Shown here: positions 9,372-17,244 of the stretch, piece after piece
Layout of the letters: each line of letters opens with the position of its first letter
Numbering within the stretch: position 1 is the first letter of the stretch
Source of the DNA: Gammaproteobacteria bacterium UBA2955
Lineage (GTDB): Bacteria > Pseudomonadota > Gammaproteobacteria > Pseudomonadales > Azotimanducaceae
Assembly: GCA_002348825.1 (NCBI GenBank)
Contig: DEBN01000015.1
Span: forward strand, 1 to 59,436
Length of the DNA stretch: 59,436 bases
Direction: 5' to 3'
Made by a program: the position numbers and the translations under genes
Notes under the pieces: generated by a model
Seen by the model: only the letters and a program-made list of their open reading frames with translations
What the model was told of the DNA's origin: nothing
Database searches by the model: none

Positions 9372-9517
9372 ATTTATGCCCCTTTACAGGTTCTTACCGC
9401 TAATTTCTGCTAAACGGTTTTGTTTTGCCGACGGGCGGTAGCGTTGGCAAGCAATTCCCCGTAGCTGAGAGGTTAATGACCCGTCGCCTGAGCAACCGGT
9501 TGCCGGCACAGCGCGAC

Positions 9518-11251
9518 TCAGTCTGCGAAAATTTCCTTAAGTGTTGCCAGCGGCAGCTTCGGTCTGCGATCAAAGTACAGGAGCCCATTTATTTCCTGCT
9601 GCACGTCGCTGAGTTGGGTCCATACAAAGCCTTGCAGAGTTTCGCTCGACCTGATGCTCGCCATGATCTGACGGATTTCTTGTTCTAGTGCGACAACATC
9701 GGTGGGTAGATCGCCGTAGGCAAAGGCATTTTCGGTGGGATCGGCAGAGGCATAACCGACGCCGCCGCATTCGCTCAGCACCACTGGTAGACGACTGGGG
9801 TCGCTACCGGGCAGGGCGCCGGTTCTCGGCCTCTCGCCTTGGGTAACAGGTTGGCTCGGATCGGCGATCAGCAATGCCAAGCGTTCGTCTAAGGTGCGTT
9901 GTGCATCGTGGTACAGGTGCAGAGTCCAAAGGTCGCCACTGCTGTATTCCCAGCCGTCGTTGCCAATGACTGGTCGCGAGGTGTCTAGAGCCTTTGTGAG
10001 TTGCACCAGGCCATCCACGAACGCGCGTTGTTCCTGCCGTTGCTGGATGTGCCATACCCCCCAAGATTCGTTAAAGGGCACCCAGCCGATAACGCAGGGG
10101 TGACCTCGATCCCGGCGCACTAAGTCCAACCACTGGGTGCTGAGCGCCGTTACTAAATCGGTGGAAAATATCCTGCCCGAGGGCATTTCCGCCCACACCA
10201 GCAACCCTAGTTTGTCGGCCCAATACAGGTAGCGCGGGTCTTCAGCTTTCTGGTGTTTGCGCGCAAAATTGAAGCCCATGGCCTTGGTCAGTTCAATGTC
10301 CTGGCGTATCGCTTCATCGTCCACGGGGCTGTACCAGCCCTCTGGAAAATAACCTTGGTCCAGTATGCCGCGCAGATACAGTGGCTCGCCGTTTAGGCAG
10401 TGCTTGCCGTCGGCTATGGCGAGTTCGCGCAGCCCGGCGTAGCTCTCGACATGATCAATAATTTCGCCGCTTCGGTCGGCAACTGCAATTTCTAGGTCGT
10501 AGAGATGCGGGGATTCTGGTGACCACAGGATAGGATTTTCGATAGGCAGGGTGAGGCGAACCTCGCTTCGACCCTGGCCATCAGATTGGGCGGTGACGTG
10601 GGTCGTGCCATAGGTTTTTAGCGTTGCCCGTACTTGACCTACAAGCGTCTCACTGAGTTCACAGGTCAGATGCAGAGTCTGCTTACCCAATTCGTAGTAA
10701 CTGCCCATATTCAGCAAATGCACAGCATTTACGGGCTCCAACCAAACACTTTGCCAAATCCCGATGACTGAATCATAGTCGATGGGCCAGCGCGTGGTGC
10801 CTTCCTGTTTGCCACGGGGTTGCTGCCATGAATCTGAATCCGCCGCCCGCACCGTAATTTGGTTGTCGCCGGGTTTTAGATGGTCGCCGATGCTGATCTG
10901 TATGGGCGTATAGCCGCCACGATGCTGACCGACCTGTTGCCCATTGATATAAATCTGGGTGTCGTAGTCGCAGGCACCGATGTTTAGCACAATGTCGGTG
11001 CAATCCCAATCTGGGAGTTCAAAGGCGCGCTGGTACCACACTGTGGCGACATCGGGATCAATGGTCACTCCTGAGGCGGCACTGTTGGGACAAAAAGGCA
11101 CCATAATGGTGTGTGGCCAATCGGTGCGCTGCCACCAACGCTCGCGAATGCCGACATTGGCTTGATCCGGGGCAAACCCCCATGGCCCATTAAGGTTGAG
11201 CCAGCGGTCGCGCCTTAGCAACGGGCGAGGGTACTCGGGTCTGGGTGTCAT
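9518..11251 (-). CDS. Glycoside hydrolase family 2 protein
   Basis: A 577-residue enzyme with the three-part GH2 core. Residues about 1-170 form the sugar-binding jelly roll (LNLNGPWGFAPD, YDTQIYINGQQVG, GIWQSVWLE). An immunoglobulin-like middle domain follows. The TIM barrel begins near residue 285 (LNGEPLYLRGILDQGY). The acid/base Glu is in WVPFNESWG. The nucleophile Glu is probably in LSECGGVGYA near residue 510. The family includes beta-galactosidases, beta-mannosidases and beta-glucuronidases; the short length without extra C-terminal domains is typical of unassigned bacterial members. No signal peptide is seen, so the enzyme should act in the cytoplasm. No ribosome-binding sequence stands out before the ATG at 11251. 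It lies upstream of the TonB-like gene on the same strand, with a 180-base gap. Confidence 0.85.
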   Translation of the reverse strand: MTPRPEYPRPLLRRDRWLNLNGPWGFAPDQANVGIRERWWQRTDWPHTIMVPFCPNSAASGVTIDPDVATVWYQRAFELPDWDCTDIVLNIGACDYDTQIYINGQQVGQHRGGYTPIQISIGDHLKPGDNQITVRAADSDSWQQPRGKQEGTTRWPIDYDSVIGIWQSVWLEPVNAVHLLNMGSYYELGKQTLHLTCELSETLVGQVRATLKTYGTTHVTAQSDGQGRSEVRLTLPIENPILWSPESPHLYDLEIAVADRSGEIIDHVESYAGLRELAIADGKHCLNGEPLYLRGILDQGYFPEGWYSPVDDEAIRQDIELTKAMGFNFARKHQKAEDPRYLYWADKLGLLVWAEMPSGRIFSTDLVTALSTQWLDLVRRDRGHPCVIGWVPFNESWGVWHIQQRQEQRAFVDGLVQLTKALDTSRPVIGNDGWEYSSGDLWTLHLYHDAQRTLDERLALLIADPSQPVTQGERPRTGALPGSDPSRLPVVLSECGGVGYASADPTENAFAYGDLPTDVVALEQEIRQIMASIRSSETLQGFVWTQLSDVQQEINGLLYFDRRPKLPLATLKEIFAD

Positions 11252-11606
11252 GTTATCGATATTAATTTACTCAGCGCAAAAACGGCGGCGCAGCCCGTGC
11301 TTATTGCCTACCTTGGTTGTTATTCAATCTTAATTTTGCGGCGCACAAACAATGGCGGACGACTACACCAGCTTCTGAATCCCAAATTGCAGGCCACAGC
11401 GCGGTTGCAGTAGTCCGGTATTCATCAGATATGATTTTCCTGTCTTAAAACAGCAGCGTTAACGATGGTACATGAAAAAGGCTCTCGATTAAGTCATGTG
11501 CCGACCGCAGGGCCGTGGGTGTTCAAGGCTGGTTGCAAGATCACATTGCGCTGGCGAGAAGGCGCTGGATGGCATAATTTAAGGTGTGCAATATAGGAAC
11601 TGGCCC
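11252..11606. other. Gap between divergent GH2 and DUF1330 genes
   Basis: About 355 bases between two divergent genes must hold both promoters. The sequence AAGGAT is absent; the only clear signal is TAGGAAC just before the ATG at 11607. A 43-codon frame starting with ATG at 11466 has no convincing ribosome-binding site or recognisable product and is not called. No RNA gene or strong terminator is visible. Confidence 0.4.
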
Positions 11607-12029
11607 ATGGAAGTTGTAAATAAGCTATTGCCGAATAAGCAACAAATAGAGGGATTTTTGGCGCCCGGTTCCGAGGGCCCGATCTACATGGTGAATTTAC
11701 TGAAATTTAAGGCACAGGCGGAATACGAGGACGGTCGCGCTACGGATCTGACCGGCGAGGCGGCTTACGGGTTGTATGCTCAAGGGGTAGCGAAATTGCT
11801 CGAAGAGGTGGGTGGCACCATCGTTTTTTCTGCCGATGTTGAACGTTTGGTCTTAGGTGAGGTGGAGGAGCTCTGGGACAAAATAGCTATCGCTATGTAC
11901 CCGTCGAGGCAAGCTATGTTGCAGATGATGAGTTCGCCAGCGATGCAACAAATCGGCCAGCACCGCGCCGCAGGTCTCGCCGGTCAGTTAAATATCGAAA
12001 CCATAGGGGCCGCGGGCGATAAATTTTAA
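11607..12029 (+). CDS. DUF1330 domain protein
   Basis: A 140-residue soluble protein. The segment GPIYMVNLLKFK followed by YGLYAQGVAKLLEEVGGTIVFSADVERLVLG is the characteristic ferredoxin-like (dimeric alpha/beta barrel) pattern of DUF1330 proteins. Their biochemical role is not known; relatives sit near fatty-acid or aromatic metabolism genes. A GTG at 11586 is in frame, but the ATG at 11607 has TAGGAAC eight bases upstream and fits the family N terminus. It ends 23 bases before the convergent shikimate kinase gene. It stands alone. Confidence 0.75.
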   Translation: MEVVNKLLPNKQQIEGFLAPGSEGPIYMVNLLKFKAQAEYEDGRATDLTGEAAYGLYAQGVAKLLEEVGGTIVFSADVERLVLGEVEELWDKIAIAMYPSRQAMLQMMSSPAMQQIGQHRAAGLAGQLNIETIGAAGDKF

Positions 12030-12052
12030 GCGCGGTTCTAAGGCTTACTACG

Positions 12053-12547
12053 TCAGCGCGAAATTGCGCGGAGCACATCGGTTACGACGGCGTCGGTGTC
12101 TTGCTCGGCATCGATTGTTAAGTCGCTAAAACCGTCATACAGCGGTGTGCGCTCGATGGCGAGGGACTCTAAAGTAGCGTCTGCCGCAGCGGCGATGCCA
12201 CGGCTTTGAAAATCGCCAATACGTTGCTGCAAGGTCCGGGTTCGAGCGCGCAGGTACACTATTCGGCCGAGCTTGCGTAAGTGCGCCATGCTCTGTTCGG
12301 CGTAGACTGCGCTACCGCCAGTGGCGATCACCGTCTGCGTGCGTTGTAGCGACGTGATCACCTCGGCCTCGATTTTTCGCAGTGCCAGAAATCCGTCTTC
12401 GGCGATAATTTGCGGTAGCGTGCGTGCGCTTCTAACCTGAATCAGCAGGTCGGTGTCGACAAAGTCATATCCGAGTTTTTTAGCCAGCATCACGCCAACG
12501 GTGCTTTTGCCAGCTGCAGGCATGCCAATGAGAGCGATACAGTTCAT
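12053..12547 (-). CDS. aroK: Shikimate kinase
   Basis: A 164-residue P-loop kinase that phosphorylates shikimate in the chorismate pathway. The Walker A motif is GMPAAGKST at residues 8-16, the substrate-binding Asp is in DFVDTDLLI, the glycine-rich loop appears as TGGSAVY (usually GGG), and the lid-region pattern RTPLY matches the shikimate kinase R-x-x-x-Y. The position usually occupied by the FRxxE arginine reads LALRKIE, which keeps the Arg. The length is close to the family's 170. An upstream in-frame ATG at 12607 would add 20 residues unlike the family, so 12547 is preferred. There is no aroB neighbour, unlike the usual gammaproteobacterial aroK-aroB pair, so it may be a second or divergent copy (AroL-like or kinase of another small acid). 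Confidence 0.72.
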   Translation of the reverse strand: MNCIALIGMPAAGKSTVGVMLAKKLGYDFVDTDLLIQVRSARTLPQIIAEDGFLALRKIEAEVITSLQRTQTVIATGGSAVYAEQSMAHLRKLGRIVYLRARTRTLQQRIGDFQSRGIAAAADATLESLAIERTPLYDGFSDLTIDAEQDTDAVVTDVLRAISR

Positions 12548-12644
12548 GGTATTGAATGCCGAGTTATAGATATGAGCGGGTTTGTGATCACGCCTCGTGT
12601 GCCGCAAGCTATAGTCACAGTTCGTAAAACCTAGAGCCTAGCGA

Positions 12645-13271
12645 ATGACCAGAAAAATGAAACTGTACGATTTTCCCGGTGCACCGAATCCGCGGCGTGT
12701 GCGAGTCGTCGCTGCTGAGAAAAACATTGAACTGGACTATGTGACCGTGGATATGGGTAAGCGCGAGCATAAAACGCAGGAATTCATCCAAAAAAACCCC
12801 AGCGGTAAGATTCCGGTACTGGAGCTGGAAGACGGCACCTGCATTGGCGAATCCATCGCGATCTGTCGCTATCTCGAAGCGCTTTATCCTAGGCCGAATT
12901 TGTTTGGTGAAGATGCTCTGGAAACGGCACAGATCGAAATGGCTCATCGCCAGATCGAATTGGAATTGATGTCGCAGATTGGCACATCGTGGGTAAACGG
13001 CCCCGTCGTTGCCAAGATGGGGCTGGTTGAACCGATTGAGGCGGCGAAACAGCGCAGCGATGATCTTACCCGCGCCTATTACCGACGTATGAACATGGAG
13101 TTAGGGCGGCGTGATTATCTTGCGGGTGCTCGTTATACCATGGTGGACATCACGGCGGCGATAGCCGTTGACTTTGCCTCTGCCTTGGTTGGTTTGAAGC
13201 CCGATTCCGAGCTTGGAAATCTGTGGGCATGGCACGAGCGAGTAACGTCTAGGGCGGAGTTCGTCGCTTAG
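12645..13271 (+). CDS. Glutathione S-transferase family protein
   Basis: A 208-residue cytosolic GST. The N-terminal thioredoxin fold begins with KLYDFPGAPNPRRVRV; the glutathione-binding segment is KNPSGKIPVLELEDGTCIGESIAI, where the cis-Pro and the E-S pair contact glutathione. The C-terminal helical domain contains the N-capping pattern ARYTMVDITAA. The usual catalytic Ser or Cys at the first helix is replaced by Asn/Pro (APNPRR), common in bacterial GSTs that bind rather than catalyse classic conjugation. Two starts are possible, ATG 12645 and ATG 12657; neither has a strong ribosome-binding site, and the second matches the family start. The substrate is unknown. Confidence 0.8.
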   Translation: MTRKMKLYDFPGAPNPRRVRVVAAEKNIELDYVTVDMGKREHKTQEFIQKNPSGKIPVLELEDGTCIGESIAICRYLEALYPRPNLFGEDALETAQIEMAHRQIELELMSQIGTSWVNGPVVAKMGLVEPIEAAKQRSDDLTRAYYRRMNMELGRRDYLAGARYTMVDITAAIAVDFASALVGLKPDSELGNLWAWHERVTSRAEFVA

Positions 13272-13315
13272 TGCGTTGGGCGTGTGCCGCACCGGGTTGA
13301 TTTTTTCGGCAGCGG

Positions 13316-13519
13316 TTAGAAAACCATGTAGATCAGCAGTTGCAGGGCGATAAGCACGGTGGCCCACCAGCGAATATCCTGCCACTTCTGCGGTGACTCA
13401 ATATCTGCAGTGATCCTCTCCAAGGGGATCAACCAGACCAGCACGCCCAAACTGAAAAACAGCAACATTGAGACGTAGTTCCCCCACTCCGCGGGCAAGC
13501 TTTGAAGCCATGCAATCAC
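13316..13519 (-). CDS. Small two-helix membrane protein coupled to the sodium:solute symporter
   Basis: A 67-residue protein starting with GTG at 13519, inside the last codons of the symporter gene (GTGA overlap), with GCAGGAGC at ideal spacing upstream. It has two hydrophobic segments, SMLLFFSLGVLVWLIPL and the C-terminal WWATVLIALQLLIYMVF, separated by a charged loop (ERITADIESPQKWQD). The overlap implies translation coupled to the symporter, so a stoichiometric partner or stability factor is a reasonable inference. A longer frame extends upstream to 13627 through the symporter gene but has no supporting start signal. I do not recognise a named family; it differs in position from the known DUF4212 small subunits, which precede their symporters. 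Confidence 0.7.
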   Translation of the reverse strand: MIAWLQSLPAEWGNYVSMLLFFSLGVLVWLIPLERITADIESPQKWQDIRWWATVLIALQLLIYMVF

Positions 13520-14979
13520 AATGTGCTCCTGCGGGTAAACGGCCGGTAAGTCACAGTCGCCAACTGTTCTGTGGTTAGCCCTGGGGTAATAAAGCTCAGC
13601 GTCCACAGTGCCGTCATGGAATAGCAAAAGCTCAAGAACGCGATGTAATAAAAATTAATGTCGGTAAATTGCAAGACTGCAGCTAATGCGACACCGCTGA
13701 TTAACGTCCACAGGCCCGCCTTGGGCGTGGCCCGCTGTGATAAGGCACCCATCAACAGCAACGCGAGCATGGGTCCCTGGAACAGCGACAAGCCGGTTTG
13801 GATGAACACGAAGATGCCGCCGAGGTCGTTAATAAATGGTGCGATAGCCATGGCGGATACGAGTAACACTAATGAGATCCAGCGGCCTACCACCAGATCG
13901 CGGTCGGGGTCGTGTTTTTTGACCAAAACGTGGCGAATGTCTCGGGTCACCATCAATGAGGTAGCGTTGATGCTTGAATCCAATGAAGACTGCAGCGCCG
14001 CGATAACCGCGACAAACATCAGTCCGGATAGTCCCGGCGGCAACACGTTTTTGATGATCCATGGCAACGCTTTGTCGGTCGCATCAATGGGCGCGTTCAA
14101 CACCAGCGCGAGCAAGCCTGGAAAAATAATGAGTAAAGGTACAAAGGTTTTGGCGAAGGCGGCGAACATCATTGAGGCGCTGGCATCCCATTGGCTCTTA
14201 GCGCCGAGAGTGCGCTGCAGGATGGCTTGGCTGGCGATCCAGTAGGCGGGCGAGAGCACGATTCCAAGGCCCAGAATAACGCCGGGCCATGGCGACTGCG
14301 GATGATCGGCGGGTAAGTACACGGACAGGTGGTTCGGGTTGTCCTGGGTCAGCGCGGTGGCGAAATCAGTAAATCCACCCAATTCAGAGATGCCCAAGCC
14401 GACGATGATCAGGCCGCAGACAAACATAATGCTGACCTGTAGCGCGTCGGTGAACGCAACCGCCGCGAGTCCGCCACTGACAGAGTACAGCCCGACAACG
14501 GCACCCGATATAAGGATGCTCAGCCAGATCGGCCAACCAAGGTAGGTTTCCAGGACCAAAGCCAATGCCCACATGCCAACGCCCATGGCAAAGACCGCGA
14601 ATAAGCTAGTGATCAGGGCGGTCACCACACGCACAGATTGGTTGTAGCGCAAACCCAGATATTCGGGGATGGAATACACGCCGGCGCGCCAATACAAAGG
14701 AATAAAAATCAGCGACGCTATGATCATTGCCGGTATCGCGCCGATCCATTCGAAATTGGCTTGGGCAATACCGATGTTATAGGCATTGCCCGACGCACCT
14801 ACGTAGCTGTTGGTGTCGATATTAGAGCCAATGATAGAGAGGCCGATAACCCACCATGTCAGTGAGCGCCCGGCAAGGAAAAAGTCGCGCGCGCTCTTGA
14901 CTCGCCTTGCGACCCTGAGGCCTACAAATACGGTCAATACGACGTAGCCGAGGATGACTACGATGTCTAATGCGTGCAA
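13516..14979 (-). CDS. Sodium:solute symporter family (SSS) transporter
   Basis: A 487-residue inner-membrane protein with about 13 hydrophobic segments. SSS hallmarks: the early SARDFFLAGRSLTWWVIGLS, a sodium-site region IIGSNIDTNSYVGASGNAY, the VYSIPEYLGLRYN loop, and GLYSVSGGLAAVAFTDALQ in the fifth/sixth helices. It should import an organic solute with Na+; the subgroup resembles SGLT-type carriers for sugars or related compounds, but substrate choice is inference. Translation probably starts at TTG 14979, since AGGAGG sits six bases upstream and no ATG is placed better. The gene lies 74 bases after a 41-residue membrane-protein gene and overlaps the next small gene by four bases, suggesting one operon of membrane proteins. 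Confidence 0.88.
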   Translation of the reverse strand: MHALDIVVILGYVVLTVFVGLRVARRVKSARDFFLAGRSLTWWVIGLSIIGSNIDTNSYVGASGNAYNIGIAQANFEWIGAIPAMIIASLIFIPLYWRAGVYSIPEYLGLRYNQSVRVVTALITSLFAVFAMGVGMWALALVLETYLGWPIWLSILISGAVVGLYSVSGGLAAVAFTDALQVSIMFVCGLIIVGLGISELGGFTDFATALTQDNPNHLSVYLPADHPQSPWPGVILGLGIVLSPAYWIASQAILQRTLGAKSQWDASASMMFAAFAKTFVPLLIIFPGLLALVLNAPIDATDKALPWIIKNVLPPGLSGLMFVAVIAALQSSLDSSINATSLMVTRDIRHVLVKKHDPDRDLVVGRWISLVLLVSAMAIAPFINDLGGIFVFIQTGLSLFQGPMLALLLMGALSQRATPKAGLWTLISGVALAAVLQFTDINFYYIAFLSFCYSMTALWTLSFITPGLTTEQLATVTYRPFTRRSTL

Positions 14980-15053
14980 TACGCCCCTCCTGCAAATTCA
15001 GGGCACAGTATACCTACTTGTTATATTGCGCGTCGGAGGACCAATCAGGGCGG

Positions 15054-15179
15054 CTAGCCATAAGCCATTTCTAAAGTTTCAATGACCCAGCCCACTTGTA
15101 TGGACCAGAACCAAGTCAGACTGATGATGGTAGCTATGGCGAACCCGAGAGCTGCTTTTTCGAGGTTGTTTTTATTCAT
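15054..15179 (-). CDS. 41-residue single-helix membrane protein
   Basis: A small frame beginning ATG AAT AAA AAC at 15179 and ending TAG at 15054. The product starts with a polar, positively charged segment (MNKNNLEK), then one hydrophobic helix rich in aromatic residues (LGFAIATIISLTWFWSIQVG), then a short tail. AAGGG lies about ten bases before the ATG. It sits 16 bases after the four-helix protein gene and 74 bases before the symporter gene, all on the same strand, so it is most likely part of that operon. It resembles the small subunits that join multi-helix membrane complexes, but no family is recognised. Coding status rests on context, start signal and composition only. Confidence 0.55.
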   Translation of the reverse strand: MNKNNLEKAALGFAIATIISLTWFWSIQVGWVIETLEMAYG

Positions 15180-15195
15180 ATACCCATGCCCTTTT

Positions 15196-15672
15196 TTAGG
15201 AGAATCCGATCCAGCGACCCGAAGCGGCAACGGTGAACCAGATTAGGATAGACGTAATGGCGAGCATACGCAGCGTCGTCGGTTTAATGGTGGCGTGATC
15301 GAATTTGAGCAGCGGTCGTCGAATAGCGTAAACAAACACTACGCCAGCGGCCAAGCTCGCCATCTTGGCCCAGAACATGGTGTTGTAATAAAGCTTCAAT
15401 GCCACAGCAGAGCTCATAAAGATTCCACTGATCACAATTATCACGAGCGCGACATTAAACCACTTGTGGGTATTTTCGATTACCACCTCGGATGGAATGT
15501 CCCTCATTACAATATTTAGCAAGCGCAAATCCCCGACTAGAACCATGCCGCCGAGCATGGAAATGCCCAATAGATGGAACATTTGCACCACAGCGAAGAC
15601 GCCGCCGTAGGCCTTGGAAATATCGGCAAGCAGAGAGGTGTCTAACCAGTCAAAAAAGGGGTAAAGATCCAT
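15196..15672 (-). CDS. Four-helix membrane protein, paralogue of the upstream gene (DUF6644-like)
   Basis: A 158-residue inner-membrane protein with four predicted helices. Helix 1 ends in the motif FHLLGISMLGGMVLVGDLRLLN. Helix 2 starts after THKWFNVAL, helix 3 follows MFWAKMASLA, and helix 4 ends in ASGRWIGFS. The same order of motifs (His, GM, V-x-DLR-x-L, a final G-R) is in the neighbouring gene at 15699-16274, so the two arose by duplication. The ATG at 15672 is preceded by AAGGAACAG; the frame is open further upstream but only as a shadow of the neighbour. Conserved intramembrane His residues recall b-type cytochrome or CopD-like proteins, but haem or metal binding is only a hypothesis. 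The likely family is DUF6644, of unknown function. Confidence 0.7.
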   Translation of the reverse strand: MDLYPFFDWLDTSLLADISKAYGGVFAVVQMFHLLGISMLGGMVLVGDLRLLNIVMRDIPSEVVIENTHKWFNVALVIIVISGIFMSSAVALKLYYNTMFWAKMASLAAGVVFVYAIRRPLLKFDHATIKPTTLRMLAITSILIWFTVAASGRWIGFS

Positions 15673-15698
15673 GATCTGTTCCTTGTGCTTCGGCTGCG

Positions 15699-16274
15699 CT
15701 AGGGCAGAGCCGCCATTTCGTCGACACAACCAGCGGCCCAGTACATGAAATAGGGCAATTGTTTGTGGCAATCGAACCAATCGTAAGCAATCGTGCGGCC
15801 GGTAATGACGACCCCTGCCCATAAGGCTAAGGACAGTGCTGCGCCAATGCGAATGCGTTTGGGCGGCACTGGGTCCAGGTCCCAGGAGTCGCTGGATGCT
15901 TGCATTTTGGCGCGAAAAAGAAACGCATTAATGCCCGCTGCAATCAGCAAAACCACCTTGATGCGGAACCACAGACTCTGGGTAGTGCGCACTGGAATGG
16001 CGTAATACAGTAAGAATCCGGTGATCAGCATGACGACAAAGCCGATCATCATAGGCTTATCCAAACGTTGGGCGATGGTGGAGGCCGGCACGTTGGGAAA
16101 TATTGCACCCAGCATGCGCAGATCGATCACAAAAAGCATGCCCAAGAAAACCATGAGCGTGAGCACATGCGTGGTCTCGATCCACGAATAGAGATATATG
16201 GACTCGTGGATACTGGTGCTCCAGCTTTGGCTGTCGAGCCAGCGCGCCAACTTCAACAACAGTTCATTGAGCAT
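15699..16274 (-). CDS. Four-helix membrane protein (DUF6644-like), first gene of the cluster
   Basis: A 191-residue inner-membrane protein with four helices. The conserved block is IETTHVLTLMVFLGMLFVIDLRML; later segments are DKPMMIGFVVMLITGF, LWFRIKVVLL and GVVITGRTIAY. A second His lies in the N-terminal SIHESIYLY. It carries a polar cytoplasmic insert (SSDSWDLDPVPPKRIR) and a C-terminal extension with two Cys and one His (DCHK, AGCVDE) that its 158-residue paralogue downstream lacks. The ATG at 16274 follows AGAGGAATTC. It is separated from the paralogue by 26 bases, which suggests that they are co-translated and form a heteromeric complex. No known enzyme activity; DUF6644 is the likely family. 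Confidence 0.7.
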   Translation of the reverse strand: MLNELLLKLARWLDSQSWSTSIHESIYLYSWIETTHVLTLMVFLGMLFVIDLRMLGAIFPNVPASTIAQRLDKPMMIGFVVMLITGFLLYYAIPVRTTQSLWFRIKVVLLIAAGINAFLFRAKMQASSDSWDLDPVPPKRIRIGAALSLALWAGVVITGRTIAYDWFDCHKQLPYFMYWAAGCVDEMAALP

Positions 16275-16339
16275 GAATTCCTCTAGGCCCTAACCGAGCG
16301 AAATATCATACAAACTTGCTTTGGCCCCAGCCACTCCGG

Positions 16340-17242
16340 CTATTGCGTATTTTCCACAATATTGCGCAGCATGGACTCCTGAGCGCAAGTCATCAGCAGC
16401 TGGCCATCTTGGGTATAAATTTGGCCTTCGTTCATGCCGCGTCCGGCGGTGGCGGCAGTGCTGCGTTGATCGAAAATCATCCACTCGAAAGGATCTGCGT
16501 CTCGATGGAACCAAGCGCTTTGATCCAGGCTGGTGAGGCGATGGCTCTGGAACGGAATGCCGTGCGGGAGCACCGAGTTGAACATCAGCGGTCCATCGGA
16601 AAGATAGGCCATGAGGATTTGGCGCTCACGTAGAGTTAGTGTCTTATCAGACGGTGCCACCCGCATCCACAAGCGCAAGGCGGGCGGTTGCTTGCGATCG
16701 AATTCAAAAAATGATGGAGAAGCCCACTCCATCTGCACGCGTCCTGCTTGCACGACGGGGAAGGGGAACGGCGGCTCGCCCTTTGCTTCGCGAGCTGCAA
16801 TAACGGCTTGCGGGGACTCGAGAATCGGCGCTTTGGGTTGGTGTTCGTCGCCGGTTTCAGCGGTTTTGAACGACGCGATCATATGAAAAACTTTATGTTG
16901 GCCCTGCATGGCGGTGATGGCGCGGGTGTCGCCGTGGCGACCTTCGCGCAATCTAATGACTTCGTAGCGTAACGGCAGTGTTGGATCGCCCGCGCGCAAA
17001 AAGTAACCGTGGTAGGAGTGGGCCATTTTATGTTCGTCAACCGTGGCGAGGCCAGCGGCGAGTGCCTGACCAAGGAAGTGGCCGCCGTAGATCCCAACAG
17101 GGCCATAGGTTTCGGTTTTGGCCGTAAATACATCGGGTTCGTCCGTTGCGCTGACCCGCATCAGTTCGATTAGTGGTAGCCCGGCGTGGCTGCTCTCGGC
17201 TTGTTGCATGCCCGCGGCAGGCGTTGCGGAGGTCGTACTCAT
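16340..17242 (-). CDS. tesB: Acyl-CoA thioesterase II
   Basis: A 300-residue double hot-dog thioesterase that hydrolyses acyl-CoA to free acid and CoA. The N-terminal hot dog contains GGHFLGQALAAG and HSYHGYFLRAGDP; the C-terminal hot dog contains LTSLDQSAWFHR with the catalytic Asp, the Thr of STAATAGRG, and the Gln of TCAQESMLRN, matching the Asp-Thr-Gln set known from E. coli TesB. The length is close to E. coli TesB (286). It follows the SDR gene with two bases between the SDR stop and its ATG, so the two form an operon. This points to turnover of an acyl-CoA intermediate produced by neighbouring lipid or side-chain catabolism. Confidence 0.87.
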   Translation of the reverse strand: MSTTSATPAAGMQQAESSHAGLPLIELMRVSATDEPDVFTAKTETYGPVGIYGGHFLGQALAAGLATVDEHKMAHSYHGYFLRAGDPTLPLRYEVIRLREGRHGDTRAITAMQGQHKVFHMIASFKTAETGDEHQPKAPILESPQAVIAAREAKGEPPFPFPVVQAGRVQMEWASPSFFEFDRKQPPALRLWMRVAPSDKTLTLRERQILMAYLSDGPLMFNSVLPHGIPFQSHRLTSLDQSAWFHRDADPFEWMIFDQRSTAATAGRGMNEGQIYTQDGQLLMTCAQESMLRNIVENTQ

Positions 17243-17244
17243 CT

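Noticed and set aside
9492..9503. 12-bp perfect palindrome GCAACCGGTTGC
   Set aside because: Isolated, near the GH2 stop codon, no T tract and no second copy seen.
11466..11606. 43-codon frame upstream of the DUF1330 gene
   Set aside because: No ribosome-binding site, no conserved features; likely chance in a GC-rich leader.
13272..13315. GTGCG...CGCAC hairpin with a nearby T run after the GST gene
   Set aside because: Stem is only 5 bp with a long loop and the T run is nine bases away, so termination is not convincing.
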